The notes: generated from the sequence alone by a model not told the origin. A stretch of 61,551 nucleotides of DNA from Rummeliibacillus sp. POC4 (GCF_003576525.1 NZ_QWUA01000021.1:1-61551); one strand, 5' to 3'; shown: positions 9,238 through 16,220, counted from the stretch's first letter. Numbers and translations are program-made.

Positions 9238-10191
9238 TTAACCAAATATTTCTTCCCAATCTCTATCTGTAACATTATGTTTCTCAAGTATTTCATCATC
9301 ACTAGTTGTTTCTTCTTTTTCAATTACATCTTCTTTAGGCTTAGTACCTTTATATCCAAATACTAAAGGTGCTTCTTCTTTTTGTCGCTTTGGTTCTTCT
9401 TCAATATCTAATTCACTTTCGACATCAATTTTCTTCTTATTCTTTTTCTTCTTATTAATTCGACTAATTAGTTTATCCATGTTATCTTTGTGAATTCTCA
9501 AGAATTTCTCAATTTCATCAGTTTTCCAACTATTTAAAATGAAATGTTCAAAATTAAAGCCACCTTTACCATTTCTTTTTCTATAAGATGACATAAAGTA
9601 ATATCTATTCAAGTTGTATATCATTTGATTAACATAGTCTTTATCAAAGCCTAAAAATTTAGCAATTTTAGCAATTGACATCCAACTTTTATGCTCTGAA
9701 TTTTGTGACCATTTAGTAATCAAACAGTACAAGGCATAGTATTTTTCATTTAACCCTTTATCCTCATACAATTGGAACAATGACAGCGGAACATAAATAT
9801 AATACTTATCATCATCTTTTTTAAAATCTTCAATTGGGAAAGTATCAATAGCAGTAATAATAAGTATATCCTTATCCTTAATATTACCATTTTCATCTAT
9901 TAAATATTCCCAACGTGATACATTTTCAAGTTTAATAATTTTAGCGTTTTTCATCTTCTTCAACAACTCAAATATTTCATCAGTTTTATATTTAGTAACC
10001 TTTCTCAACATTGAGATAGAAGTAATAAATGTATGTTCATTTTCTTGATTATATATTCTAAACTTGTATAATTGAAAGTATAGATTTAAACCTTTATATG
10101 TAATTTTCTCATATACATTTTGCTTTCTATCCGATTGATCGAACCATGCTGAGTTGATTTTGATTGAGTTGACTGCATAATTAAATTTCAT
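9238..10191 (-). CDS. Winged-helix replication initiator-like protein
   Basis: A 317-residue protein with GGAGGTAA before the ATG. Two regions look like winged-helix units: about 40-110 (M-L-R-K-V-T-K-Y-K-T-D-E-I-F-E-L-L-K-K) and about 150-215 (S-I-A-K-I-A-K-F-L-G-F-D-K-D-Y-V-N-Q-M-I). A Lys-rich linker (I-N-K-K-K-K-N-K-K-K) and a long acidic tail ending D-R-D-W-E-E-I-F-G follow. That layout resembles plasmid and phage initiators or DnaD-like loaders. An array of AAAATATCATC iterons starts about 160 bp upstream, as expected when the initiator binds its own origin. No helicase or primase is encoded, so host replication proteins would be recruited. The specific family is uncertain. Confidence 0.6.
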   Translation of the reverse strand: MKFNYAVNSIKINSAWFDQSDRKQNVYEKITYKGLNLYFQLYKFRIYNQENEHTFITSISMLRKVTKYKTDEIFELLKKMKNAKIIKLENVSRWEYLIDENGNIKDKDILIITAIDTFPIEDFKKDDDKYYIYVPLSLFQLYEDKGLNEKYYALYCLITKWSQNSEHKSWMSIAKIAKFLGFDKDYVNQMIYNLNRYYFMSSYRKRNGKGGFNFEHFILNSWKTDEIEKFLRIHKDNMDKLISRINKKKKNKKKIDVESELDIEEEPKRQKEEAPLVFGYKGTKPKEDVIEKEETTSDDEILEKHNVTDRDWEEIFG

Positions 10192-10349
10192 AATTGATTA
10201 CCTCCAAGATTATATAGATTAAATTATAGTTGAGTAGAGTATAGTTGATTTATTTCTAACTCCACTTTTAAAACTTTTTAAAATGGGAATTATAAACTTA
10301 TTAAATTATATATTCTATTAACTTAGTTAATTATATCCCTTATATTCTC

Positions 10350-10684
10350 AAAATATCATCAGAATTGTATATAAAAGTGTACCCATTACCCCAAAATATC
10401 ATCGTCCATATTTTACCAAAAGTCTAATGAGCCTTACTCTCCCAACGGATTCAAGCATTTTTTAGTTGTGTCGTGGTATATCCGATATTTGACGAAAATA
10501 TCATCAGAATTGTAATGTAAAGTGTACCCATTTAGTAAAATATCACGATTTTTGTAAAATATCAATACCCATTTAGTAAAATATCATCAAATATTTTTAA
10601 AATACTTATATATCAACGTTTCAATGTGTCGGCAAAAAATCAAAATATCATCAAGTTATTTTAAACAATTCGCAAATATCATGA
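10350..10684. repeat. Iteron array (AAAATATCATC), candidate replication origin
   Basis: Copies of AAAATATCATC or one- to two-base variants begin at 10350, 10393, 10495, 10537, 10556, 10578, 10642 and about 10674. Several spacings are near 21 or 42 bp, that is, on the same face of the helix. A longer unit is repeated as well: ATCATCAGAATTGTA followed by GTGTACCCATT occurs at 10355 and 10500, and CCCATTTAGTAAAATATCA occurs twice. The region is very AT-rich, lies upstream of the initiator-like gene and contains no gene. The stretch 10192-10349 holds only the leader of that gene. Confidence 0.75.
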
Positions 10685-10689
10685 TAATA

Positions 10690-10869
10690 TCAATGTAATT
10701 GTTTATATTCGTCTAATGCTTTTTGTAAATCATCATTTTTGTAAAACATACTAAACGTTTTATCTGTATTTTGATTCTTTGCAATAGTGATATAGTCTAT
10801 ACATTTAACATCATGTAAAAATGTAAATAATTCTTTGTTATAGCAAAAGAAAAATTGTGTTCTATCCAT
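10690..10869 (-). CDS. Small protein resembling DUF5659-type phage/plasmid proteins
   Basis: A 59-residue frame from an ATG at 10869 (AAAGAGG upstream) to a TGA at 10690. The pattern R-T-Q-F-F-F-C-Y-N at the start, a central Y-I-T-I-A, then F-S-M-F-Y-K-N-D-D-L-Q-K-A-L-D-E-Y at the end matches the small mixed alpha/beta proteins common beside replication genes of Gram-positive plasmids and phages. The family has no firm function. It sits immediately upstream of the iteron array, in the same direction as the initiator-like gene. Confidence 0.65.
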   Translation of the reverse strand: MDRTQFFFCYNKELFTFLHDVKCIDYITIAKNQNTDKTFSMFYKNDDLQKALDEYKQLH

Positions 10870-10899
10870 TCTTAATTACCTCTTTCTTATTTAATAGTT

Positions 10900-10929
10900 A
10901 AAAGGGGGCGTTATTTCGTCCACCCCCTA
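10900..10929 (-). terminator. Intrinsic terminator after the DHH-like gene
   Basis: On the minus strand a GGGGGTG/GCCCCC stem is followed by TTTT. It lies 12 bases after the 10942 stop codon. Confidence 0.65.
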
Positions 10930-10941
10930 TTGTTATGTATT

Positions 10942-11826
10942 CTATTTAATAGTTGCCTTGTAGCCATTTTTTGAAGTCAATGCAAATGAAAATACATTAT
11001 CTATTTCATGTTTTGACTTAGGTGCTTGTATTTGTTTCTTATTTGACTTGCTAAATTTCTTTACTTTTTCAATATCAAACTGTAAATCATCAATAGAAAA
11101 ATCAAGCATTGGAAATTGAGATTTTAAAAAATCAGTGTCCAAAAACGTAAATAATTTACCACTTTTCTTACTTATTGATATTTTTTCATTGAATAAGTGT
11201 ATTCTTTTAAAACTTTCAAATTCTCGTATAGTTTTACGTGCAAATAAATCTTTAAATACTTGTAAATCCATGAATAAAGCGTGTTCATGAAAAGCGTCAT
11301 ATCCACCATAATAAGCAAGATACCAACTATCAATACACGCTAATGTCATTAATTGTTCATCTGTTAAAGTATTAAAGTCGAATATTTCATACATAACTGC
11401 AACCATTAAAGCGGTAGAACCTGCATATTTTTGATAATAGTTACCTTGATGAATGTCATATGCAATATTCATATTTGCAGATTGTGGATTTACTTCATCA
11501 TTCTTATGTATTTTGACAACATGATTGTCGTATGCCTTGAATCCATTTTCAACTGCCATATCACAAGCAATAATTTTATCTTTTGTAGTTCTTACACCTC
11601 TAACTTGATGTATTGAATTAAAGTCATAAAAATATCCAATTTTACAGTTGAATTTATACTTTAATAATGCACAGGCAAATAAACTATCAATATCATCTGT
11701 AAGAATTAAATAATATGTATCATCTACAACCTTTACCCATTCAGGGAATTTGTCGATAAATTTCTTAATTTCATTAGTTTTCTTATAATAACCACCAAAT
11801 GGTAATTCAATTTCAACTTGTTTCAT
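10942..11826 (-). CDS. DHH-family phosphoesterase-like protein
   Basis: A 294-residue protein with the ordered metal-binding motifs of the DHH superfamily (RecJ, NrnA, c-di-AMP phosphodiesterases): I-L-T-D-D-I-D-S-L (D44, D45, D47), I-I-A-C-D-M (D89), Y-D-N-H (D100, N101, H102, where the classic motif is D-H-H) and A-G-S-T-A (135-139), then a further Asp near 166. I see no C-terminal DHHA1 G-G-G-H motif. The C-terminal ~90 residues are Lys-rich. It could process DNA ends, short oligonucleotides or a nucleotide signal. Its ribosome-binding site is odd: GGGAGG lies about 19 bases before the ATG, with a 7-codon TTG frame in between, which suggests coupling or control. Confidence 0.7.
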   Translation of the reverse strand: MKQVEIELPFGGYYKKTNEIKKFIDKFPEWVKVVDDTYYLILTDDIDSLFACALLKYKFNCKIGYFYDFNSIHQVRGVRTTKDKIIACDMAVENGFKAYDNHVVKIHKNDEVNPQSANMNIAYDIHQGNYYQKYAGSTALMVAVMYEIFDFNTLTDEQLMTLACIDSWYLAYYGGYDAFHEHALFMDLQVFKDLFARKTIREFESFKRIHLFNEKISISKKSGKLFTFLDTDFLKSQFPMLDFSIDDLQFDIEKVKKFSKSNKKQIQAPKSKHEIDNVFSFALTSKNGYKATIK

Positions 11827-11928
11827 TAGTTAGCAAGAGTAAAATCCTCCCACTAATCCTTCTTATCTCATAAATATCCTAAAAACCACATTCCCAAACT
11901 AAATGAGAAATGCTTCCTCCTTGTATAT

Positions 11929-11972
11929 CCTCGGTAAAATTTTATTAATTATCCTCAATTAATAAACCGAAG
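11929..11972. other. Long hairpin upstream of the DHH-like gene
   Basis: A perfect 10-bp AT stem (TTTATTAATT/AATTAATAAA), extended by CCTCGG/CCGAAG, lies in the 222-bp leader. There is no T-run, so it is more likely an RNA structure or operator than a terminator. A 14-codon GTG frame with a good GAGAGGTG site lies just before it on the minus strand (about 12020-11979) and could be a leader peptide. Confidence 0.4.
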
Positions 11973-12048
11973 TCACAAGAAGGAAGTGGTTATATCGAAT
12001 TTTGTATAACCTCTCACGTTTTACACCTCTCGTTTCTATATATTAGAT

Positions 12049-12237
12049 TTAATAATTTTCAATGTAATTTTTATAGTGTGTATATAATTTGTCGTTAAAC
12101 TCGTACTTTCCAGTTTCAAATATTGAGACATATGCTTGAGTGACACCTAAATGACAAGCCACTTGTCCCTGTGAAATACGTTTGCGTTTGCGTAACATGA
12201 TTAACTTTTCTTTTTCTGTAAATTCGATTTCATTCAT
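12049..12237 (-). CDS. XRE-family helix-turn-helix regulator (small)
   Basis: A 62-residue protein, little more than a DNA-binding domain: R-K-R-K-R-I-S-Q-G-Q-V-A-C-H-L-G-V-T-Q-A-Y-V, with the recognition helix near residues 36-44, then a short C-terminal helix. AAGGAG precedes the ATG. The element needs a repressor to stay quiet, and this is the only clear candidate. It lacks a peptidase or sensing domain, so induction might rely on a helper-encoded antirepressor, as in PICIs. It is the only gene between two terminators. Confidence 0.82.
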   Translation of the reverse strand: MNEIEFTEKEKLIMLRKRKRISQGQVACHLGVTQAYVSIFETGKYEFNDKLYTHYKNYIENY

Positions 12238-12266
12238 TTTTATCTCCTTGTAAATATCCTTATTAA

Positions 12267-12303
12267 AATAAAAAGAGGACTGCGATTTTTATCGCAACCC
12301 CCA
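12267..12303 (-). terminator. Strong terminator after the major capsid gene
   Basis: On the minus strand GGTTGCGAT-AAAA-ATCGCAGTCC is followed by TCTTTTTATTTT, 18 bases after the capsid gene stop. Confidence 0.8.
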
Positions 12304-12320
12304 ATTAGTTATGTATTAAA

Positions 12321-13190
12321 TTATTTTGTTACAGTTAATACTGCAACTGCTTTTGGTGAGCCAACTTTAAGTGAGTATTCACCGACAATTTGACCTTTAG
12401 TAGAATCACCAGTTTTAGCAAGTGGTTCAAAGTGTGCTTCACGTAATGCAACTGCATTTACATAAGAATCATTGAAGAATACAATTTTATCTGCTGGAAC
12501 GTGTTTAGAAAGTACAAATTTAACGTTACCGTAGTTTGTTGCAATTTCATCAACAAGTAAACCAAATGAAGTAGTTGTATGTTGATATGAATAACGATCT
12601 TTGTAGATAGCGTCTACTTGTTCTTTTAAATCTGCATTAACAAACGCATATACTTGACCTTCTGATAAATCTTGATTCCACAAATTACGCATAGCAGTTT
12701 TAATATCACCTTCTGTTACAGTACCAGTAACTTCAACTGCATTATCATCATCTGCAAATTCAATGATACCTGACATATGACGAATGAAATCACCTGTAGA
12801 GCCATCCGCTTTTAAACCATTGATTAATTTTGATTCCAAATTTGTCTTGAGTTCAAGTAATCGGTCAGCCACTTCTTCGCTGAATTTTGTTGATTGCATT
12901 GCTTCGGATGTACCTGAAATTGAAACTGCCTTTTTGAAAATTTCAAGAATATTTGTAATTTCACGTTTTGCAGATTGTTGGAATACAGTTGTATCTCCAC
13001 CTTCGACTGCTGAAATATCCGCTGTATTATCTAAAGTCTTTTCTTTCCATGTATAAACTGTTGATAATGCTTTTTCTACACCTTTTGAAAGTAATAAAGA
13101 TGTAAATGGTGTTGCTTGTACCCCTAGTAATGCTAATTCATTGCTCAAAGAAATTTGTTCTGTTGCTGTAAAGTTTTGTGATGTAAACAT
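12321..13190 (-). CDS. Major capsid protein (SU10/HK97-fold type)
   Basis: A 289-residue protein. The ATG at 13190 is used because GGAG lies ten bases before it; the TTG three codons upstream would be too close. The sequence shows S-L-S-N-E-L-A-L-L-G-V-Q-A-T-P near the start, a long N-terminal helical region (residues 60-130) and a C-terminal beta-rich domain with K-F-V-L-S-K-H-V-P and V-G-E-Y-S-L-K-V-G-S-P-K-A. This is the pattern of DUF5309/SU10-type capsid proteins, which have the HK97 fold. A separate scaffold-like gene lies upstream and no protease is seen, so maturation would be uncleaved. It is followed by a strong terminator and preceded by another, so it can be expressed as its own unit. 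Confidence 0.8.
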   Translation of the reverse strand: MFTSQNFTATEQISLSNELALLGVQATPFTSLLLSKGVEKALSTVYTWKEKTLDNTADISAVEGGDTTVFQQSAKREITNILEIFKKAVSISGTSEAMQSTKFSEEVADRLLELKTNLESKLINGLKADGSTGDFIRHMSGIIEFADDDNAVEVTGTVTEGDIKTAMRNLWNQDLSEGQVYAFVNADLKEQVDAIYKDRYSYQHTTTSFGLLVDEIATNYGNVKFVLSKHVPADKIVFFNDSYVNAVALREAHFEPLAKTGDSTKGQIVGEYSLKVGSPKAVAVLTVTK

Positions 13191-13231
13191 AAATATCAAT
13201 CTCCATTCTATTTTTATAATTTTTTATATTG

Positions 13232-13260
13232 AAAAAGGTATCTATAAAATAGACACCCTT
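13232..13260 (-). terminator. Terminator or attenuator between scaffold and capsid genes
   Basis: On the minus strand GGGTGTCTA-TTTTA-TAGATACC is followed by TTTTTCAATATAAAAA. It lies 12 bases after the scaffold stop and upstream of the capsid start, so it could separate their expression levels. Confidence 0.65.
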
Positions 13261-13272
13261 AAACAACCAACT

Positions 13273-13710
13273 TTATTTTCCAAATAATTTACTTAACTTT
13301 GCACTAATCATACCTTGTGCGTCTTTCTTTGCTTGTGCTTCTTCATATTGAGTAGTAGAAGTAGAACCACTCGGAATATATGAACTATTAACCTTATTTT
13401 GCTTGTAAATCTCTTGAAGCAACTTAATAGCGTTATCTAGTTCATCTGTATTTTGCACTTTAATCAGCGGTGTAAATTGACCAAATCCATTCTCTTTAAG
13501 AGTTAAATTTACTTCTTTATCAAATAACTCTTTCTCACGCTTTTTAAGATTAATTTCAGCGTCTGTAGGCTCTTTAGGAATCTTACCTTGCAATTCCTCT
13601 AACTGTGCTTTTAAAGCGTCATAATCGGCTTTAGATACCGTTTGATGTGCTTCTGTTTCAACTTGTTCAGTAGTTTCTACTTCTTCATTTACTTGATTAA
13701 TTTCTTCCAT
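13273..13710 (-). CDS. Capsid scaffold-like protein (gp20/DUF4355 style)
   Basis: A 145-residue acidic, helical protein. The N-terminus is Glu/Thr-rich and disordered (residues 1-25), then a coiled-coil D-Y-D-A-L-K-A-Q-L-E-E-L-Q-G-K-I, an E-K-E-L-F-D-K-E-V-N-L-T-L segment and a basic C-terminal helix ending S-A-K-L-S-K-L-F-G-K. This is the classic layout of Firmicute phage scaffolding proteins, whose basic C-terminus binds the capsid protein. Its position directly before the capsid gene supports this. It starts at ATG after GGGAGAG, two bases after the stop of a tiny hydrophobic frame. Confidence 0.78.
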   Translation of the reverse strand: MEEINQVNEEVETTEQVETEAHQTVSKADYDALKAQLEELQGKIPKEPTDAEINLKKREKELFDKEVNLTLKENGFGQFTPLIKVQNTDELDNAIKLLQEIYKQNKVNSSYIPSGSTSTTQYEEAQAKKDAQGMISAKLSKLFGK

Positions 13711-13711
13711 T

Positions 13712-13783
13712 TTAATCTCTCCCTACCACGATAATAAATACGACTGCGACTACTGTTAGACAAATTGTCCCTACCAATTTCAT
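13712..13783 (-). CDS. Tiny single-pass membrane peptide (23 residues)
   Basis: An ATG-TAA frame of 23 codons lies in the 79-bp space between the Ig-like and scaffold genes and ends two bases before the scaffold ATG. After M-K-L-V-G the peptide is one hydrophobic helix of about 17 residues ending G-R-D. AAAGGG lies close to the ATG, or GGTGATG serves a TTG two codons later. The dense packing and membrane pattern suggest a real gene, perhaps a lysis or membrane-acting peptide, but it could be chance. Confidence 0.42.
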   Translation of the reverse strand: MKLVGTICLTVVAVVFIIVVGRD

Positions 13784-13789
13784 CACCCT

Positions 13790-14062
13790 TTAAATAAATT
13801 TAATTTGTACCTTATCTCTTGCTAAGATTGGTTTATTGTTATATAAGCCACTAAACTCATACACAAATTCACTCAATCCAATTGGAACAAAGTCATAAAA
13901 ATAGACACCAACATTTTCCTTGTTGCTGTCATCTAAAATAAACTGTTCAATTTTAGTTTTATCAGATTTATAAATAGTCAATTTAATATCACTAGGATCA
14001 ATTGATTGACCATTAAAATTTTTAAAATGTACTTTTAATCTGATAGTATCTCCTTGATACAT
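13790..14062 (-). CDS. Small Ig-like/beta-sandwich structural protein
   Basis: A 90-residue protein with a GGAGGTGA site and a start overlapping the previous stop (TAGATG). It reads as a single beta-sandwich: Y-Q-G-D-T-I-R-L-K-V-H-F-K at the start, D-I-K-L-T-I-Y-K-S in the middle, and V-Y-F-Y-D-F-V-P and K-V-Q-I-K-F-I at the end. Similar small Ig-like proteins sit near fibre and head-decoration genes of Bacillus phages. It could anchor the adjacent GLUG protein to the capsid. Structural function is inferred from context. Confidence 0.6.
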   Translation of the reverse strand: MYQGDTIRLKVHFKNFNGQSIDPSDIKLTIYKSDKTKIEQFILDDSNKENVGVYFYDFVPIGLSEFVYEFSGLYNNKPILARDKVQIKFI

Positions 14063-15295
14063 CTAAATCACCTCCACTATTGAAGGATTAATAATATAAC
14101 TTAACTCTGACATATTGACTGAGTTTGAAGTTGTAGAGTTATTTTCTATTGCTAACACTTTTCCAAAAACAGGAATATCATCAATAGGATAAAATGTAGC
14201 AACTTTACTATAGATAGGTTGAATATAACTATCAACTTGACGTATAGCGTTTAAAATAATCCTGTGGCTTTCTGTAGCGTTTGTATGCAAACTTGATAGA
14301 TAACCCTCTACACTTCTTAAAACACTTCTACGGACATTTAACGTATTAATAAATGGATATAAGCAACTATTTAACTGTACTGTTGATTTTTTACTGTTAT
14401 TCAAGTTAGATTGAATAGTTGAAATGTAAGAATCTACATTTACAGTTTCTTTATTTACTACTACAGGTACACCGAATACTTTAAGTAATGGATAATCGTT
14501 ATTAATCAACCATGTATCAGTAAAATCCCAATTATAATAAGTTGATTTAGTTTTCATTTCCGCTGTCGTTTTACCTGTAATTCCTATAACATTTGATGTA
14601 AGTGGATTTCCAACTTTTGCAGTATTAGATTGATTACTCGTATTAATATCCCAATAGCAGTTATTAAAAATCACATTATCAGCATTACGAACAAAACCTG
14701 CAAAACCTGCGTATCCATTCCAGTTAGAAGTTTGAGTAAAGGTTACTTTACCAGTCGAGTAACAATTTGTAAAAGTAGAATTGCTATCAGCAGTTCCAAT
14801 AAAACCACCACCATATGAGTCACTAGTAACATTTACATCACAACTAGAATAACAATCTTCTATCATAGTTGTATCCGCCTTACCAATTAACCCACCAACT
14901 TCATAAGGACTTGTTATAGAACCACCTTTAACATAACAATTCTTAATTGTTCCACTATAACAGTAACCTACTAATGAACCTGCTACATATTCTCCTCCTG
15001 AAATTGACACGTTTTCTAAACCAACATTTTGGATAGTTCCATAAAATTTTTGACCAAACAAACCAATGTAAAGCGAGTTTGTAGATGGTTTATTAACCGT
15101 AAGGTTCTTAATAATATGACCTTTACCGTCAAAATTACCCTCAAAACCCCCTACCCAAGTTTTTCGATCATAATATCCGATTGGTGTCCAGTTACCAAAA
15201 TCACTCATATCAATATCATTTGCTAATTCATAATCTGCTTTAAGATTATTACGAATGTTATCTAATTCTTGTGGTGTGCTAATTAAAATAGCCAT
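14063..15295 (-). CDS. GLUG-repeat beta-helix protein, candidate virion surface fibre or spike
   Basis: A 410-residue protein with an AGGTGA site. Residues ~1-265 form a right-handed beta-helix of GLUG-type repeats: F-E-G-N-F-D-G-K-G-H-I-I-K-N-L near 50, then repeated G-x-Φ-x-G units each followed by I-x-N-C-Y-x-x-G, the last near N-N-C-Y-W-D-I. The C-terminal ~140 residues are helical and not recognised. There is no signal peptide, so it is a cytoplasmically assembled virion part rather than a secreted adhesin. Similar beta-helices form phage tailspikes or fibres. In an element without tail genes it may instead be a head-attached fibre. It lies between the 116-residue protein and the Ig-like protein, all tightly packed. 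Confidence 0.7.
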   Translation of the reverse strand: MAILISTPQELDNIRNNLKADYELANDIDMSDFGNWTPIGYYDRKTWVGGFEGNFDGKGHIIKNLTVNKPSTNSLYIGLFGQKFYGTIQNVGLENVSISGGEYVAGSLVGYCYSGTIKNCYVKGGSITSPYEVGGLIGKADTTMIEDCYSSCDVNVTSDSYGGGFIGTADSNSTFTNCYSTGKVTFTQTSNWNGYAGFAGFVRNADNVIFNNCYWDINTSNQSNTAKVGNPLTSNVIGITGKTTAEMKTKSTYYNWDFTDTWLINNDYPLLKVFGVPVVVNKETVNVDSYISTIQSNLNNSKKSTVQLNSCLYPFINTLNVRRSVLRSVEGYLSSLHTNATESHRIILNAIRQVDSYIQPIYSKVATFYPIDDIPVFGKVLAIENNSTTSNSVNMSELSYIINPSIVEVI

Positions 15296-15303
15296 TTAAT
15301 CAC

Positions 15304-15654
15304 CTACACAACTTTTTTAGGAATTTGAATAGTGTGTACTACTGTCAACTCATCTGATTCAGATTGCATTGTAAATGGTGTAAATGATTCAACACTAAAA
15401 GGACTACCATCTGTAGCAACATTATAGATAGCACTCTTAGCAAAATTAACAGGTGCAGTAATATCAGAATCACTACCTTTTACCACCACTGTAATTTTTA
15501 CATTATCCCCTTCAATAGTTGAAGTAACTCGACTATCTGAATTAGATAATCTTACAATTTTATTACTTTGATCATCTTGTAATTCTATGTACTGCCAATT
15601 TGACTTAATGTAATTACGTAAATCTGCATATGCTTCTGCTGTAATTTCAGCCAA
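15304..15654 (-). CDS. Unknown structural-type protein, first of the capsid cassette
   Basis: A 116-residue beta-rich protein with a TTG start (AAGGAG ten bases upstream). The first 20 residues form a helix (A-Y-A-D-L-R-N-Y-I-K-S-N-W), then there are strands such as V-K-I-T-V-V-V-K-G and E-L-T-V-V-H-T-I-Q-I. It is followed after eight bases by the GLUG gene, so the two are probably translated together and may be partners. I do not recognise the family. Small phage structural proteins placed before fibres look like this. Confidence 0.6.
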   Translation of the reverse strand: MAEITAEAYADLRNYIKSNWQYIELQDDQSNKIVRLSNSDSRVTSTIEGDNVKITVVVKGSDSDITAPVNFAKSAIYNVATDGSPFSVESFTPFTMQSESDELTVVHTIQIPKKVV

Positions 15655-15683
15655 TTAAATCACACTCCTTAAAAAATATAAAT

Positions 15684-15704
15684 AAAAAGCCACTCATTTG
15701 AGTG
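15684..15704 (-). terminator. Short terminator-like hairpin before the capsid cassette
   Basis: On the minus strand the 14-base palindrome CACTCAAATGAGTG is followed by GCTTTTTATTT. It lies upstream of the 15654 start and could stop or attenuate transcription arriving from the integrase side. Confidence 0.55.
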
Positions 15705-15752
15705 ACAATTAAACTAACTAATAAAATTAAAAGAAAAGAGGAAGGAGTGAAT

Positions 15753-15857
15753 ATGGCAACAAACACTCCAACCATTAATAAAGATTCTCGTATGACACTA
15801 TACGAATTAGTTAGGGTGGTGAACCCCATTACACTATTAAAAATATTAATAATATAA
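15753..15857 (+). CDS. Tiny plus-strand ORF (34 residues) beside the iterons
   Basis: An ATG at 15753 has an excellent GGAAGGAG site five bases upstream and runs 34 codons to a TAA at 15857. The peptide begins M-A-T-N-T-P-T-I-N-K-D and ends in a hydrophobic I-T-L-L-K-I-L-I-I. It is the only plausible plus-strand gene in the element, and its stop codon is 17 bases before the first TATCCATTCTGATAAATA repeat. An opposite frame of 60 codons (15647-15829) has no site and is not called. Function unknown. Confidence 0.45.
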   Translation: MATNTPTINKDSRMTLYELVRVVNPITLLKILII

Positions 15858-15874
15858 TGCGAATCATCACTGTG

Positions 15875-16157
15875 TATCCATTCTGATAAATAAGTTCTAT
15901 TGCGTTACATTTCAATCGTTATCCATTCTGATAAATATCCGTTCTTTGTCGTTTTTTATATCCATTCTGATAAATACCATCAACTGTTTACATTTATTCT
16001 GTATCCATTCTGATAAATACCAACTTTAGTCTTAATTTTTATTGAGTAGATAATATTTTTTATTAGTCAGTAATCTCATTTGTTATCCAATCTGATAAAT
16101 ACCGTTAACTGTTCTTAATTTTTATTCTATGTCGTTGTGTATCCAATCTGATAAATA
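15875..16157. repeat. Six 18-bp iterons TATCCATTCTGATAAATA
   Basis: Copies begin at 15875, 15920, 15959, 16002, 16084 and 16140; the last two have A for T at position 7 and the rest are identical. The first four are 39-45 bp apart, and the fourth to fifth distance is 82 bp, about twice that, so the sites are roughly in helical phase. A second short motif, CTTAATTTTTATT-like, alternates with the later copies (16031, 16114, 16188). There is no cas gene and the spacing varies, so it is not a CRISPR. It looks like a protein-binding array for replication, partition or regulation. Confidence 0.85.
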
Positions 16158-16220
16158 TCATTATAGATGCTTAACATTTTCACTGTTCTTAATTTTTTGT
16201 TTAGTGTTCCTAAAGAGTAC

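Noticed and set aside
15647-15829. 60-codon hydrophobic minus-strand frame before the capsid cassette
   Set aside because: No ribosome-binding site, overlaps a terminator hairpin and lies opposite a plus-strand micro-ORF with a strong site.
15875-16157. Possible CRISPR array
   Set aside because: Repeats are only 18 bp, gaps vary (39-82 bp), there is no cas gene, and a second motif alternates with them. Better read as iterons.
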